A program made the position numbers and the translations under genes. Of a stretch of 64,000 bases of DNA, positions 45,225-55,956 are shown in pieces. Origin of the DNA: Lactarius indigo (Eukaryota > Basidiomycota > Agaricomycetes > Russulales > Russulaceae); the NCBI GenBank assembly GCA_025766275.1, contig JAFKAC010000033.1:372001-436000 (forward strand), in the 5' to 3' direction. The notes beneath the pieces were generated by a model. That model was not told the origin of the DNA. It worked only from the letters and a program-made list of their open reading frames with translations, and made no database searches. The first letter of the stretch is position 1, and each line of letters begins with the position of its first letter.

Positions 45225-46894
45225 TCGGTGAAGAGCGCGTTGAGGATGGCTTCTTTCTCGTCATTTTTCATGGCGCGGACCTGGGTGACGAAGCTGTCGC
45301 CGTTCTTCTTGGGTTGGGTCGGTATGGAGGTGCTGGGGGTGGGTGCTACTGGTGCTGAGGTTGGTTCGACTTCGGCGATATGTGCGGAAGTTGTATTTCC
45401 GCGACGGTTGTCGTTCTGTCGGATCGTTGTTGCCCCGCCGCTGGTCTGGCCCGTTGATCGTTTTGGGCAGTCGCGCGATAAGTGGCCTTTGCCAAAGCAG
45501 CAGAAGCAACGGCCTTCTGAGCGGCAACGTTGCATTTCTTCGTCGGTCAGCGCGATACGAGTGCGATCGACGTCCATCGCATCAGGATCGTGGATTGGGG
45601 TTGTGGTCTGCTGACTGGGTTGGTTATTGGTGCGTCGTCCTCCTCCTTGGTTGCTGTTTGAATTGAACAGCTGAGACCACTCTTGTCTAGTTCTTCCGCT
45701 GATCTTTTTGCCTCCATCGTTGAGGCCTACACAAGCGTGAAGCATCGCGTATTTACGTTGTTCTTTTTGTGCCGACTCGACCCACTGAGTGAATGTTTCA
45801 GGGACGTTGTCGCGTTTCAAGATGGCCGATAAGAGGCCATGTGGCAACCCCCCCGAATAGAGATCGACTGTGGCTGCGGCGTCAAGGGTGTATCCTGCCT
45901 TCACGGCGAGGTTCTGGAACGTGGCGGTATATGTGTCGAGGTCTGCTCCTTTCATTTGGAGCGCTTTCAGGAGCTGGTAAGCGTCCTGCTTCTTGGTAAC
46001 GTTGGTGTAAGCTGATTTAAAGCTGGTGACGAAGTCGTTCCACAACGACTCCTCTGTTTTTGGGATAGCGGCCGTCGTCGTTGTACCACTAACTTTTGCT
46101 CGGAGTCCCTCGAGCTGGGTGTCGACCCAATTGTCGACATTGGGTCCTCGGATGAAGGATAGCGCGAGGAACACGCGTTGATAGGGCGATCTGATAACTG
46201 ATGAGTCTTCGTTCATGCCACGATACAGGTCGAATTCTCGAAGGAACTTTTTCGACTTGTCGCGGGAGCCATCGAATATGGCTGGGGCGTTGCCACTGAG
46301 CTTTCCTCCGGAAGAGGCATTAGCTGCGGATCCGGAAGACATCGGAGGTGCTGATGGGGTGATAACGGGTGGTGCAGTGACGGTGAGAAGAGGTGGGAAT
46401 ACAGGTGAGACGGGTGTGGATGCTGTTGCAATCTGATGCCAAAAGTCGGGAGCGTCAACGGGTACGGTTTCGAGTGCTGTGGTAAGTTCGTCTGCTGATG
46501 TTTCGTCAGGTACTTCTGTGATGGGTGAATCTACGCATTCGGGCGCAGTTGGTTCTGGAAGGGATTCAGGGTTATCAAGATGATATCGTTCGGGGTTCTC
46601 GTCGTCTTCTGGGTTCCACCAGCTGAGGCCGACGTTGTTGTTGCGAGGGATGGCGAGGGATGATTTAGTGAAAAATTCGGTACTGCGTTTTTCAAGGACG
46701 TGCCACCAGTGATTTATAAAGTTGAGGTTGTAAATGCGTCCGTTAAGGAGAGCTCGGTAGCCTCCGCGTCTGTCAACGTGCGAGGAGTTCCAATAGGCAC
46801 ACCCAAGTACGTGTGTCGGTAAGTCGTCTTGCCAGCGGCGAAATACTTCAGTCCACTGGTCGTCGGGTAAGAGATCGAGTTCGATGCTAGCCAC
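45212..46894 (-). CDS. gag: Gag polyprotein of element H (GTG start proposed)
   Basis: 560 codons from GTG 46894 (ACC GTG G), no in-frame stop. N-terminal region DDQWTEVFRRWQDDLPTHV, WWHVLEKR and GLSWWNPEDDENPE; a Pro/Ser/Ala linker; capsid KLSGNAPAIFDGSRDKSKKF..LYRGMN; and zinc knuckle CFCCFGKGHLSRDC. The start text MASI is shared with element K (MASI) although the leaders differ, which supports the GTG as the true start. Confidence 0.9.
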   Translation of the reverse strand: MASIELDLLPDDQWTEVFRRWQDDLPTHVLGCAYWNSSHVDRRGGYRALLNGRIYNLNFINHWWHVLEKRSTEFFTKSSLAIPRNNNVGLSWWNPEDDENPERYHLDNPESLPEPTAPECVDSPITEVPDETSADELTTALETVPVDAPDFWHQIATASTPVSPVFPPLLTVTAPPVITPSAPPMSSGSAANASSGGKLSGNAPAIFDGSRDKSKKFLREFDLYRGMNEDSSVIRSPYQRVFLALSFIRGPNVDNWVDTQLEGLRAKVSGTTTTAAIPKTEESLWNDFVTSFKSAYTNVTKKQDAYQLLKALQMKGADLDTYTATFQNLAVKAGYTLDAAATVDLYSGGLPHGLLSAILKRDNVPETFTQWVESAQKEQRKYAMLHACVGLNDGGKKISGRTRQEWSQLFNSNSNQGGGRRTNNQPSQQTTTPIHDPDAMDVDRTRIALTDEEMQRCRSEGRCFCCFGKGHLSRDCPKRSTGQTSGGATTIRQNDNRRGNTTSAHIAEVEPTSAPVAPTPSTSIPTQPKKNGDSFVTQVRAMKNDEKEAILNALFTDEDF

Positions 46895-46916
46895 GGTGGC
46901 TAGTTCTGAGGTCGGT

Positions 46917-46927
46917 AGCTTCGGCTT
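46917..46927 (-). promoter_or_regulatory. Self-priming primer-binding site of element H
   Basis: Minus-strand AAGCCGAAGCT pairs over 11 nt with AGCTTCGGCTT at 47135-47145 (minus), 34 nt after TATATAAA (47172-47179, minus). Confidence 0.8.
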
Positions 46928-46928
46928 A

Positions 46929-47362
46929 TGTCACGCCACTGTCGGGGCGTGCGTCTGATCTGTAACAGGTCCTGCCTTAGGCAAAGGATACTGAGTCGAC
47001 CCGCTGCTGAGCAGAACGGCATCTAAGTCTGATGGGTGTTCCTTGATATAGCTCAAGGCAACAAGGCTTCAGAGAAGAGGGCGATGATAGAGATGAGAAG
47101 AATGTGCTGAAGGGAGCTAGACAGTATATTGACGAAGCCGAAGCTAAGGAAATACAGGATGTACTACAGGGTTTATATAGCTAGTGCCCAGGAGTGCCAG
47201 CGAGGCAGTGCAATGCCAGCAAGGTCAATGCCAGCAAAGCAGATGCCAGCAAAGCAAAGAAGTGAGGCAAGTGCCAGCAAAGCAGATGCCTGCAAAGCAA
47301 CGAATCAAAGGGACAAATGGAAGGGAAGAAGAAGAGAGGAAAAATATGGGGCGTTCATGACA
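46929..47362 (-). repeat. 5' LTR of element H
   Basis: 434 bp, TGTCACGCC to TTCATGACA, followed by CCAAT. U3 carries about six copies of a TGCCAGCAAAGCA-like unit (47193-47302) directly upstream of the minus-strand TATA box. A 3-frame-open stretch here is LTR, not a gene. Confidence 0.94.
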
Positions 47363-47367
47363 CCAAT

Positions 47368-47622
47368 GCCCCATTGAGCAGTCAAATGACAGAGACTACA
47401 GGATACATACAGAGGCCCCTGACAACATACAAACCATCATTGCCTGGGTATGCATCACCAACACCCAGTGCCACACCCATGCCACAGATAAACGCAGCCG
47501 CAACCAAGACAGCAGGAGAGCAAGCTAAGGAATGGCTCACGCAAGTGGCCAACAGCACGGATGAGGTAAAAGACCTCATCCTTCAAGATCTGTGGGGAAG
47601 AGAGGGTTTTTGGGATGCCTGA
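47368..47622 (+). pseudogene. gag: Gag of element G, last part
   Basis: Resumes in frame after H: SSQMTETTGYIQ, PSLPGYASP, GEQAKEWLTQVANSTDEVKD, ending EGFWDA and TGA. GGGTTTT at 47604-47610 marks the overlap with pol. Confidence 0.88.
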
Positions 47623-50600
47623 ACCCATCAGTCTGGGTGAGGGCTTTAAAATGTAATTCTGTAATTGTGACTACGCGCCATCGATCTCTGCGAATTCCAG
47701 TGACGGTTCACACGAATTACAAAACAACTGAAACAAGCACCCTGATTGATTCTGGGGTGACTGACAACTTTATATGGCCAAGCCTGGCAGCATGGGCAGG
47801 AATCCCGACACAGGTACTTGAAGTACCACGCAAAATCTGGAATATTGATAACACGGAAAACAAAGCTGGGTTAATCACTCATTATGTTAACCTAGAGGTG
47901 AAAACGCGTCAGCAGGTGAAAAAGATGACCGTCTTGGTCATGGATCTCGGCAATGAAGACATGGTGCTGGGGTATCCATGGCTCAGTGCGTTTGAACCGA
48001 CAATCAACTGGGCACAAGCCACGATGCACCCAGATATGCACCCAGTAGAGGTCGCCACCGATGAGGCACTACTGAATCGCACCACGACAAGAGTGTTAAT
48101 CGTTGCCGAAAAAGAAGATATCATCAGCGAGCTAGAGGAGGAAACTTTCACCCGCACAACCACTTCTACGGAGCTGGCCATATTGGCAAAACAACAGCAG
48201 CAGGCGGCAACTCTTCCACCTGAGTATGAACAGTTCCACAAGCTCTTCGACGAACAGGCATCGCATTGTTTTCCCCCAGCCAGACCGTGGGACCATGCGA
48301 TTGATTTCAAACCATCAGCGCCGGCCGCAATCAGTTGCAAGATATACCCAATGATGCAGAAGGAAGAAGGCGAGTTGAAGGAATTCCTAGAAGAAAAGTT
48401 AAAGCAAGGGTATCTACGCCTGTCTATTTCCCCATACGCATCCTCTTTCTTTTTCATCAAAAAGAAGGATGGAAAACTACACCCGGTACAGGACTACCGG
48501 GTCATTAACTCACATACGATTCGCAATAAGTATCCACTTCCACTAATTCAGGATCTCATCCTTGACCTCAGTAACGCCCATATTTATATGAAGCTAGACA
48601 TCTGGTGGGGCTATAACAACATACGCATTCACGACGGAGATCAGGAGAAAGTGGCTTTCAAGACCAAATTCGGCCTCTTTGAACCAACCATCATGTTCTT
48701 TGGGCTCACGAACTCTCCTGCTACGTTCCAGGCCATGATGAACCACATTTATCGAGACACTATCGCCATGCACGAAGGGTTGGGAACCACGATACGTGTC
48801 TATATGGATGACATTGGGATCGCCACTCACTTCGAACATGACATAGATGCCCACATCGCCGCAGTATGCGATGTTCTGCGTGTCGCCGCCGAGCACAACC
48901 TGTACTTCAAATTGGAGAAATGTCTCTTTCACCAACCACGAATGGATTACCTGGGGGTAATCCTTGAAAGGGGGGTGACACGTATGGACCCCGTAAAAGT
49001 TCAAGGCATCAAAGACTGGCCTACGCCAACAAAGGTCAAGGACATATGATCGTTCCTAGGCTTTTGCAACTTTTACAGACTCTTCATTTGTGGTTTCGCA
49101 ACACACGCCAAACCCCTCAACAAACTAACGAAGAAGGATACAGAATGGAAGTGGACAGAAGAAGAAGACAAGGCTTTCAACACTCTGAAATGCCTAGTAA
49201 TGGAAGAACCAGTGCTAGCACACCCGGTACTCCAAGACCCATTCGAACTAGAGGTGGATGCATCAGGATACGCGGTGGGAGCCGTACTGCTACAACGAAA
49301 ATCTGATGGAAAGTGACACCCCATAGGCTACTACTCTGCAACACTTTCCGAAGCAGAAAGGAATTACGACATCTACAACCTTGAACTGCTTGCGATAGTG
49401 AAAGCTCTGTGCAACTGGAGACCGCTGTTAGCGGGAGCACCCCACAAAATAAAGATTTTCTCCGATCATCTAAACCTGCAATATTGGAAGGTGCCGCAGA
49501 AAATTAGCCAGTGCATAGCCAGGGAAGTGTTGGAATTGTCAGAGTACGACTTTGAGATTCACCACATCAAAGGAAAGAACAATGGTCAGGCGGATGCCCT
49601 GTCTCAAAGACCTGATTACGACCAAGGAACTGCCAACAATGAACAAATCATAGTGCTACCACCGGAAGTCTTCGTAAAGGCAATCAACACGGCCAGGACC
49701 TTCACAATCAATCCAAACCTCCAACAACCCCGACATCGACAGGATGAGAAAATCATAAAACAGTTGGTAGACCCCCACCAGCTGAAAAAGATCGACGGAG
49801 AATGGTATAAAGATGGCAGGTTTGTGATCATGGGGCCCGCCTCCACACAACGGGTACTGATACATGATCACCATGATCTGCCTATCCACGGACACCTGGG
49901 AATTGCGAGAACACAGAGAATTGTGGAGCGCCGCTACTGGTGGCCACGCCTGCGAAAAGACGTATATGAGTACATACAAGGATGTGCCGAATGCCAACGG
50001 AATAAGGTCAACACACGCCCTATCCGAGCAGCACTGCATCCCATCATGCCCGTCGTGGAAGCCACCCCATTCCAGATGGTGGCAGTAGACTTTATCACAA
50101 AACTACCAACATCAGAGCGATACGACAGCATTCTCATGGTCACCGATCACGACTGCAGCAAAGCCTCCATCTTCATACCATGCAAAGAAGAAATTACGGC
50201 CAAGGAAACAGCCATCCTATACATAAATCATGTCTTCAAATGCTTCGGGCTACTGCGCAAAGTCATCAGTGACCACGACCCAAGATTTACATCAAAGTTT
50301 GTGCGAGAGATATGCCGAATCCTAGGCATCCAACAGAACATGTCAACAGCTTATCACCCACGCACCAACAGACAGTCTGAAAGGACCAATCAGTGGCTGG
50401 AACAGTATCTGCGCTTCTGGGTGAACAAGCGTCAAGATAATTGGGTCACTTATCTGCCAATCGCGGAATTTGCGCACAACAACTGGCCCCATAAACACAT
50501 GAAACAGTCGCCATTTCAGCTTCTGATGGGATACAATCCACATGCTGATTGGACCGATAAGCCATCTCCTGTTCCCCAAGTAACCGCACGGCTGACACAG

Positions 50601-52322
50601 CTGAAAGAGGCAAGGGAAAATGCCCAACACCTCATGAAAAAGGCACAGGAAGCTTGGGTACACAACAAAGATACACCCAAGTTCCATGTCAACGACCTTG
50701 TATGGCTGGAAGGGAAGCACCTGAGGACCAATCAACCAACAGCAAAATTAGTGGCACGACGCCATGGACCTTTCTGGATAGTGCAGGTGATGTCCCCTTA
50801 CAATTATTGATTGGAACTTCCCACACAGTGGAGCATCCACCCAGTGTTTCACATCAATCTACTCATGCCATACAAACACACCCCTTTCCATGGGGAAAAT
50901 TTCACACGACCACCACTGGAACTGATTGATGGAGAAGAAGAATACAAAGTCGAGGCCATTCTAGACACTCGGCACTTTGGAAGAGGCAGGCAACTCCAGT
51001 ATCTCATCAAGTGGAAGGGATATCCCGACTTGGAGAACCAGTGGGTCAACTAGGATGACATCTTCGCACCAGAAGCGCTCCGAGCATATCAGGAAAGACG
51101 GACGCAGGGCTGACAAGTTAAAAGAGAGAACCCAGAGGCTGAGGAAAGTCATCCCCTCTACCTTCGCTCTGTACACACTCATATGCCTACCTCCCCCTTG
51201 CAACATGTCACCCAAGCGATGCTCCTCGACGCCGTTGCCCAAGACGCCCGTGCCCTCCTCGCAGAGGACAACAACACTGAGGTTCCCAACACTCAGCTCA
51301 CCCCATGGACACCTGCTAGGCCACACGAGGGCCCCATCACCGCACAAGAGTGGGCACATGTTATCACCAGATTCCCAGACCCCACGCAACACCCCGACGA
51401 CGACGAACATGCTGTCGTCCATGTCTTCCAAAACAATGCCGGTGAAAGAGAACCCATCACCGCCATCCCTCCAAGCGACAACCTCATCGGTGTTTGTGGA
51501 GTTTTCCTGCGCAACGATGAGCGTTCAAGCTCTCCTGGAGTACAAGTTGGAGGGGTGGAGGAGAGTAGCAGCAGAGTGGCAGAAGGAACAGCTTGACTCA
51601 GCCACAGCCCGACTGAGGGAGATGTGTGAGCGGCAGCAGCGATGGTGGCAGCTGAGGCTGGCCATGACGACGAAGATTATTACCCGGCGAGACATCCCTT
51701 CCTTCAAACGAAAAGCAACGCTGATAATCCCCTTGTCACTCCCTGGCTTGTCTACACCGATGGGTCCCCCATGTATCGAGGACGTGTGCGTGTACCAGGT
51801 GCCGCCAACCACTGTCCATTCACCGCTGCTGACGACCCGGCACACGTTATTGCGCCTGAAGGGTTCCGGGCAAATCGACAACCCCATCACATTCCATACC
51901 CCATCACCGGACCCGACGGAGTAGAGAGGGACGCCTCACACGTGCAGATCATAGGAGGGGCAGACCCCCTGATACTGGGAGTCATCCTGGGTTCCCCGCA
52001 TGTAAACGGTAAGCCCTTCTACGCCGAGCCCCACATATCGGCGGCTCTCTGCCCAACGTACCCGTATGAAGACCTGGTCATTTTCACCGTGGACAAAATT
52101 ACGGACCACGCACTCAACCGCATCAACGACAAATCCCTCACAGCGGAGGTGACACGCTATTGCACAGCGAGCTATGAGCTCAACCGACTCCATGCCAGGG
52201 TGAGTCAGTTGCGTGCGATGATTATCTGCGCACAGGACGACAAGCGGGACTGTGTTTACCACTTGGAGCATGCCACCACGCTGGAGCGTATTGCGGACGA
52301 ACAACGCGACTGGCCAGCATGA
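47592..52322 (+). pseudogene. pol: Pol of element G, broken by TGA and TAG codons
   Basis: One frame throughout. Stops are at 49047-49049 (thumb), about 49315 (RNase H, after RKSDGK), about 50808 (integrase tail), 51051-51053 (TAG), about 51112, 51594-51596 and 52320-52322; most are at Arg codons of D or E. Domain text is clear: DSGVTDNF (Ala to Val), YMDD, DASGYA, CAECQ, VDFITKLP, SDHDPRF (Arg to His), SERTNQ, KWKGY and the tail with GVILGSPHVNGKPFY. Replacements such as Arg to Trp, His, Cys or Gln show CpG decay. Confidence 0.92.
51205..51924 (+). CDS. Overprinted +1-frame ORF of element G, still open
   Basis: From ATG 51205 (MSPKRCSST) to 51924 the +1 frame is uninterrupted (the open frame reaches back to 50977), although the pol frame over the same region carries stops. 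The core reads KLEGWRRVAAEWQKEQLDSA and the tail LRLKGSGQIDNPITF, closely like D. Confidence 0.45.
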   Translation: MSPKRCSSTPLPKTPVPSSQRTTTLRFPTLSSPHGHLLGHTRAPSPHKSGHMLSPDSQTPRNTPTTTNMLSSMSSKTMPVKENPSPPSLQATTSSVFVEFSCATMSVQALLEYKLEGWRRVAAEWQKEQLDSATARLREMCERQQRWWQLRLAMTTKIITRRDIPSFKRKATLIIPLSLPGLSTPMGPPCIEDVCVYQVPPTTVHSPLLTTRHTLLRLKGSGQIDNPITFHTPSPDPTE

Positions 52323-52363
52323 GACTTTCAGTGAGTCGGGGTCTCACACTGAAGAGGGGGTGA

Positions 52364-52887
52364 TGTCACGGTTCAACTTGTAACGCTATGATGACGACGT
52401 ATGAACCCTTACTGTACTGGTTGTGACTACAGCAGTAAGGTAGATTAGTCATGGACTTACAGCCTTAGGGCTTTATGATGGTAGTGCGATAGGTGATAAG
52501 CGGTGATATGATATGATGACTCGATCCTAGTACGACTAGTAGTTGTATTAGGGTTTGCTCTGTTTCTGCGATACATTGGACACTAGATTACTGTGACTCA
52601 TAGCAGCACTTGTAAGCCTGCTCGACTTGTATTTAAGATAGCTGGCGAAGACCAAGACACGCCATCTTGGTCTTCTTGAATTGTCACTTGTCTATCTCTT
52701 CTCTTTAATAAGTCTCGCTGTCCCCATCTTCTAGTCCGATTTATTGTCAACAAGTCCACAACTTGTCAGTGTGCCTCCAAGCATTCACTAAGACAAGAGC
52801 ATGGGCCTTCGAGCTGTCGTGTCTATCTGCTAAGTTGTTATCGCCTTCATCGAGCTCAAGTCAAGCTAACGTCATGATGACATTACA
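52364..52887 (+). repeat. 3' LTR of element G
   Basis: 524 bp, partner of 30077-30600, preceded by a GAGGGGGTGA purine tract (about 52352-52363). Differences from the 5' LTR are mostly TG or CA against CG. Confidence 0.93.
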
Positions 52888-52891
52888 TTGA

Positions 52892-53375
52892 CGGGGTCCA
52901 TGTGTAGTTTGTTGTGCCTGATAATGAGTCCTAGGTATTCCACTTCATAAGCCTCAAATACACATTTCTCTGGTTTGATGTAGAGATCGTGTTCATTGCA
53001 TAGGTCTAATACTTGGTGGAGTACACGTCAATGGTGTTTCAGATTGTCTGGTGTGGCTATTAGGATATCGTCCATGTACACGATGACTTCTCCAGTTAAT
53101 ACCAGTTCTCAAAAAATGGTGTCCATCATTGTTTGGAAGGTACTGGGAGAGTTTGTCAGGCCAAAGAACATTACTCTTGGCTTGAATAGTCCTTGGTTTG
53201 TTTTGAACACCGCTTTCCATTCGTCCCCTTCCTTGATACAGACATTATTATATCCCCACTGTATGTCTAGCTTCAAATAGAGCCGGGCATTTTGAATGCA
53301 ATCAATAAGTTCAGGGATAAGGGGGAGTGGGTAATGGTTCTTTACAGTGATGTCGTTAAGATGTCAATAGTCTTG
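52892..53375 (-). pseudogene. pol: Element F RT central part
   Basis: Minus frame between G and [37 protein letters not shown] text (LDIRWGYNN decayed), [19 protein letters not shown], then a stop, VIVYMDDILIATPDN, KPEKCVFEAYEVEYLG and MDPVKVQG reaching G. At least two stops. Confidence 0.88.
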
Positions 53376-53380
53376 TACTG

Positions 53381-53893
53381 TGTTACGATTCGGACTGGAG
53401 GCTGGTATGACTGAGGACCCTTACTGTACCAGTTGCAACTACGGCAGTAAGGTATATTAGTTGCGGACTTACCTATGATAGTGCGGTGATACGGTGACGC
53501 GATAGGAGATACGGTACTGATAGCTGACTGAGAACGGACGCCACTGATACTAGTACTAGTAGTACTAGGGTTTGAGATGTTTCTGCAATACGTTGGACGC
53601 TTACTTACTGTGACTCATAGCAGTGCTTCAAAGCCTGCTGAATATGTATTTAAACTGTCTTGTGAAGACCAAGATACGCCATCTTGGTCTTCTTGAATCG
53701 TCACTTGTTCTCTCTTTCTTTCTCTCTCTCTCTAAGGACTCCAGCTTCGTTCATGACACAAGACAAGATCTATTAGGTGCACCTCCACGTGTTCACCTCG
53801 GTTAACGCTTGGACCTCCGAGTCTTCAAGCTATTCGCTAAGTTGTTACCGCCTCACCGAGCTCAAGTCGAGCTAACGTCGTGACGACGTTACA
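53381..53893 (+). repeat. 5' LTR of element J
   Basis: TGTTACGATT to CGTTACA. TATTTAAA at 53647-53654 and predicted start ATCTTGGTCTT at 53681-53691, 34 nt later. Primer site AAGACCAAGAT at 53896-53906. A CT-rich stretch lies in R/U5 near 53705-53735. Confidence 0.95.
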
Positions 53894-53911
53894 TTAAGAC
53901 CAAGATCCATC

Positions 53912-55956
53912 ATGGCCATAACAACCCGGGATCAGTGGACGAACTTTTGTCCCTATTCACTCCAACAAAGAGGAGAACGTAACGTTCCCACACACTTTCT
54001 TGGCGCCGCGTCGTGGAGGGAAAGATGAGAAGAAACAGGATATTTTGTGGAGTTCAACGGACCAAGCAGGTTCCGACCAGTTGAGTTCAACTTCGACCAC
54101 TTGTGTTGGGTAGAAGTTACGTGGAACCCCATAGACTCTCAGTGGGACGCAATACGACCAGCGGGACCCAGATATCGGTGCGACATCGACGCCCGAGAGA
54201 TCAATAGCAGAACAGATTGGGGCCCTATTGACGGACAAATACGAGAACACTCAACTGGAGAAGTAGTATCAGAAGGAACTGAAGAAGACGGGCAAAGCCA
54301 AGAAGAAGAAAGCGAAGGACGAGAGCCAAATCAAACAGAGACTAGCGGAGGAGCGATACAAGATCTCCTCATTGAACGAGCTGAGTCCGCACACATCACG
54401 GAACCAGAACCGATTCATATCCGATCACCAGCCATTATGGCAACACTAACGCAAGCCATGGAAGAAGTCGCGATCGAAGAAGCGCGCGCAATACGGGCGG
54501 AAGCAAGAGAAATCCTTATGCCCATCAACCCAGAAACAGGAGTACGAATGACCGCGGACGACGCCGCCATCTTTCGGGCAATAGGATCCGACAGAGGAGA
54601 CCCCCGTCAGGACGACGACCAACACTAGAACTCCCTCCAGGAGTGGGAGGGCCGAGTGGAGACCCGCCACCACCGCCGGGTGGAGGTATCCCGTTCGACA
54701 TACAAAGAACCGAACCACCAAGAGGACCGCCCGCTGGGCCGCCCAGCGGAGGCGGAGGTGGAGGCGGCGGAGACGCCGGAGGAGGGGGACATTATAATGA
54801 GAAGTTAACTGGCGAGCCACCTTCCATTTTTGATGGAGACAGACTCAAAGTAGACCAATTCCTGACGCAGTGGCACGTCTACTGGGGTATGAATCTAGAC
54901 GCCCCTATTATGCACAACGATTACAGAAGATGCCTTCTGTTTCTCTCCTACATCAAGGGCGGAGCAGTCAGCGAATGGGTTTTATCCTTCCTGAACTGGC
55001 TCAACAGACAAATACAACGAGGGATCAGTCCCTACACTTGAGACTTATGGGACGCCGTAGCCGACGGCTTTAGCCAGCGATTTGAGAATACGCTGGAACG
55101 GGAGCAGGCGCAAGCAATATTACGAAAAGGATTCAAAATGACTGGAGAGGACATTGACAAGTACGTTAATGACTTTGAACAGCTCGCACGGAAAGCTCAC
55201 TATCGCCTCAACGAACCACAAACCATCGACCTCTTCACGTCGGGTCTGCCCAAGGAACTGTTCAAAAATGCGTTCCAGTTTGACGATCCGATCACATTCG
55301 ATGACTGGAAAAGGGCGGTACTCAAACGACAAAAGAACTACATCCATCTCAAAGCGAGGCTCAATGAGTACAAGAACACCCCAATGCAGCAGAAGAAACA
55401 AAGCGGTAACACTGGATGGACTCTCCCGCAAAACCTACCCCAGAATAACCCGTGGGCTATGGATACGTCAGCAGATCGAGCCAAGGTAAGGCTCGCAGGG
55501 TCCGAAGACATCGATTTCAACAAGCTACCTCACACCTGGTCCCCGCCTCCATTCCCACCAAGAGGAGGACCAGGAGCTAGAGGGCGCGGTAGAGGAGGAT
55601 CATGACGAGACCTAAGGAACATCCTTTGCTACAACTGTAATGCTCCAGGACACCTCTCACGAAACTGCCCACACCCCTGACAGCAGAGGCAGTGGCAAAA
55701 CGCTCCATCCAGTAGTAGAATGACGGAAACCGCCTGGCCCTCAGGACCAGTATCACAATATGAACCATCGCTACCCAGCTACGCAACGCCATCGGTTAGC
55801 GCAACGCCTATGCCGCAAATCAACGCGGCCGCGACTATCAAGACCGCCAGAGAACAAGCAAAGGAGTGGCTCACCCAGGTGGCCAATAGCACGGATGAGG
55901 TAAAAGACCTCATACTTCAAGATTTGTGGGGAAAAGAGGGTTTTTGGGACGCCTGA
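53912..55956 (+). pseudogene. gag: Gag of element J
   Basis: The only gag here with ATG at the start position (53912). The flanking changes (TCGTGG to TCATGG and CCGTAA to CCATAA) are CpG transitions, so it derives from the common GTG. Broken by TGA near 54026, a lost C in a C-run near 54606 (five C where D has six), and TGA codons near 55040, 55604 and 55679. N-terminal region, capsid, knuckle CYNCNAPGHLSRNC and C-terminus EGFWDA are clear. Confidence 0.9.

Larger units (their letters stand above)
32417..47362 (-). mobile_element. Element H: Ty3/gypsy chromovirus in G gag, holding E and L
   Basis: The 3' LTR is 32417-32441 plus 40312-40720 (split by E) and the 5' LTR 46929-47362, 434 bp each and almost identical. 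Target duplication CCAAT is at 32412-32416 and 47363-47367. Gag is intact. Pol is broken by solo LTR L in RT and by two TGA codons. Confidence 0.93.
30077..52887 (+). mobile_element. Element G: decayed Ty3/gypsy chromovirus, split by H
   Basis: LTRs of 524 bp (30077-30600, 52364-52887), flanked by TTGA on both sides (30073-30076, 52888-52891). It lies in the RT-thumb junction of F. Gag and pol are interrupted by many TGA codons, almost all at Arg codons of D and E. The two LTRs differ at some two dozen sites, nearly all CpG transitions, so it is much older than D or E. Confidence 0.92.

Noticed and set aside
47193..47302. Short regularly spaced repeats resembling a CRISPR array
   Set aside because: The units are 13-15 bp, imperfect, with no spacers of constant length, and lie inside an LTR in two identical copies. 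They are U3 repeats.
30077..52887. Classical RIP as the mutator
   Set aside because: The changes seen are CG to TG or CA. CpA to TpA changes expected from ascomycete RIP are not the dominant class.
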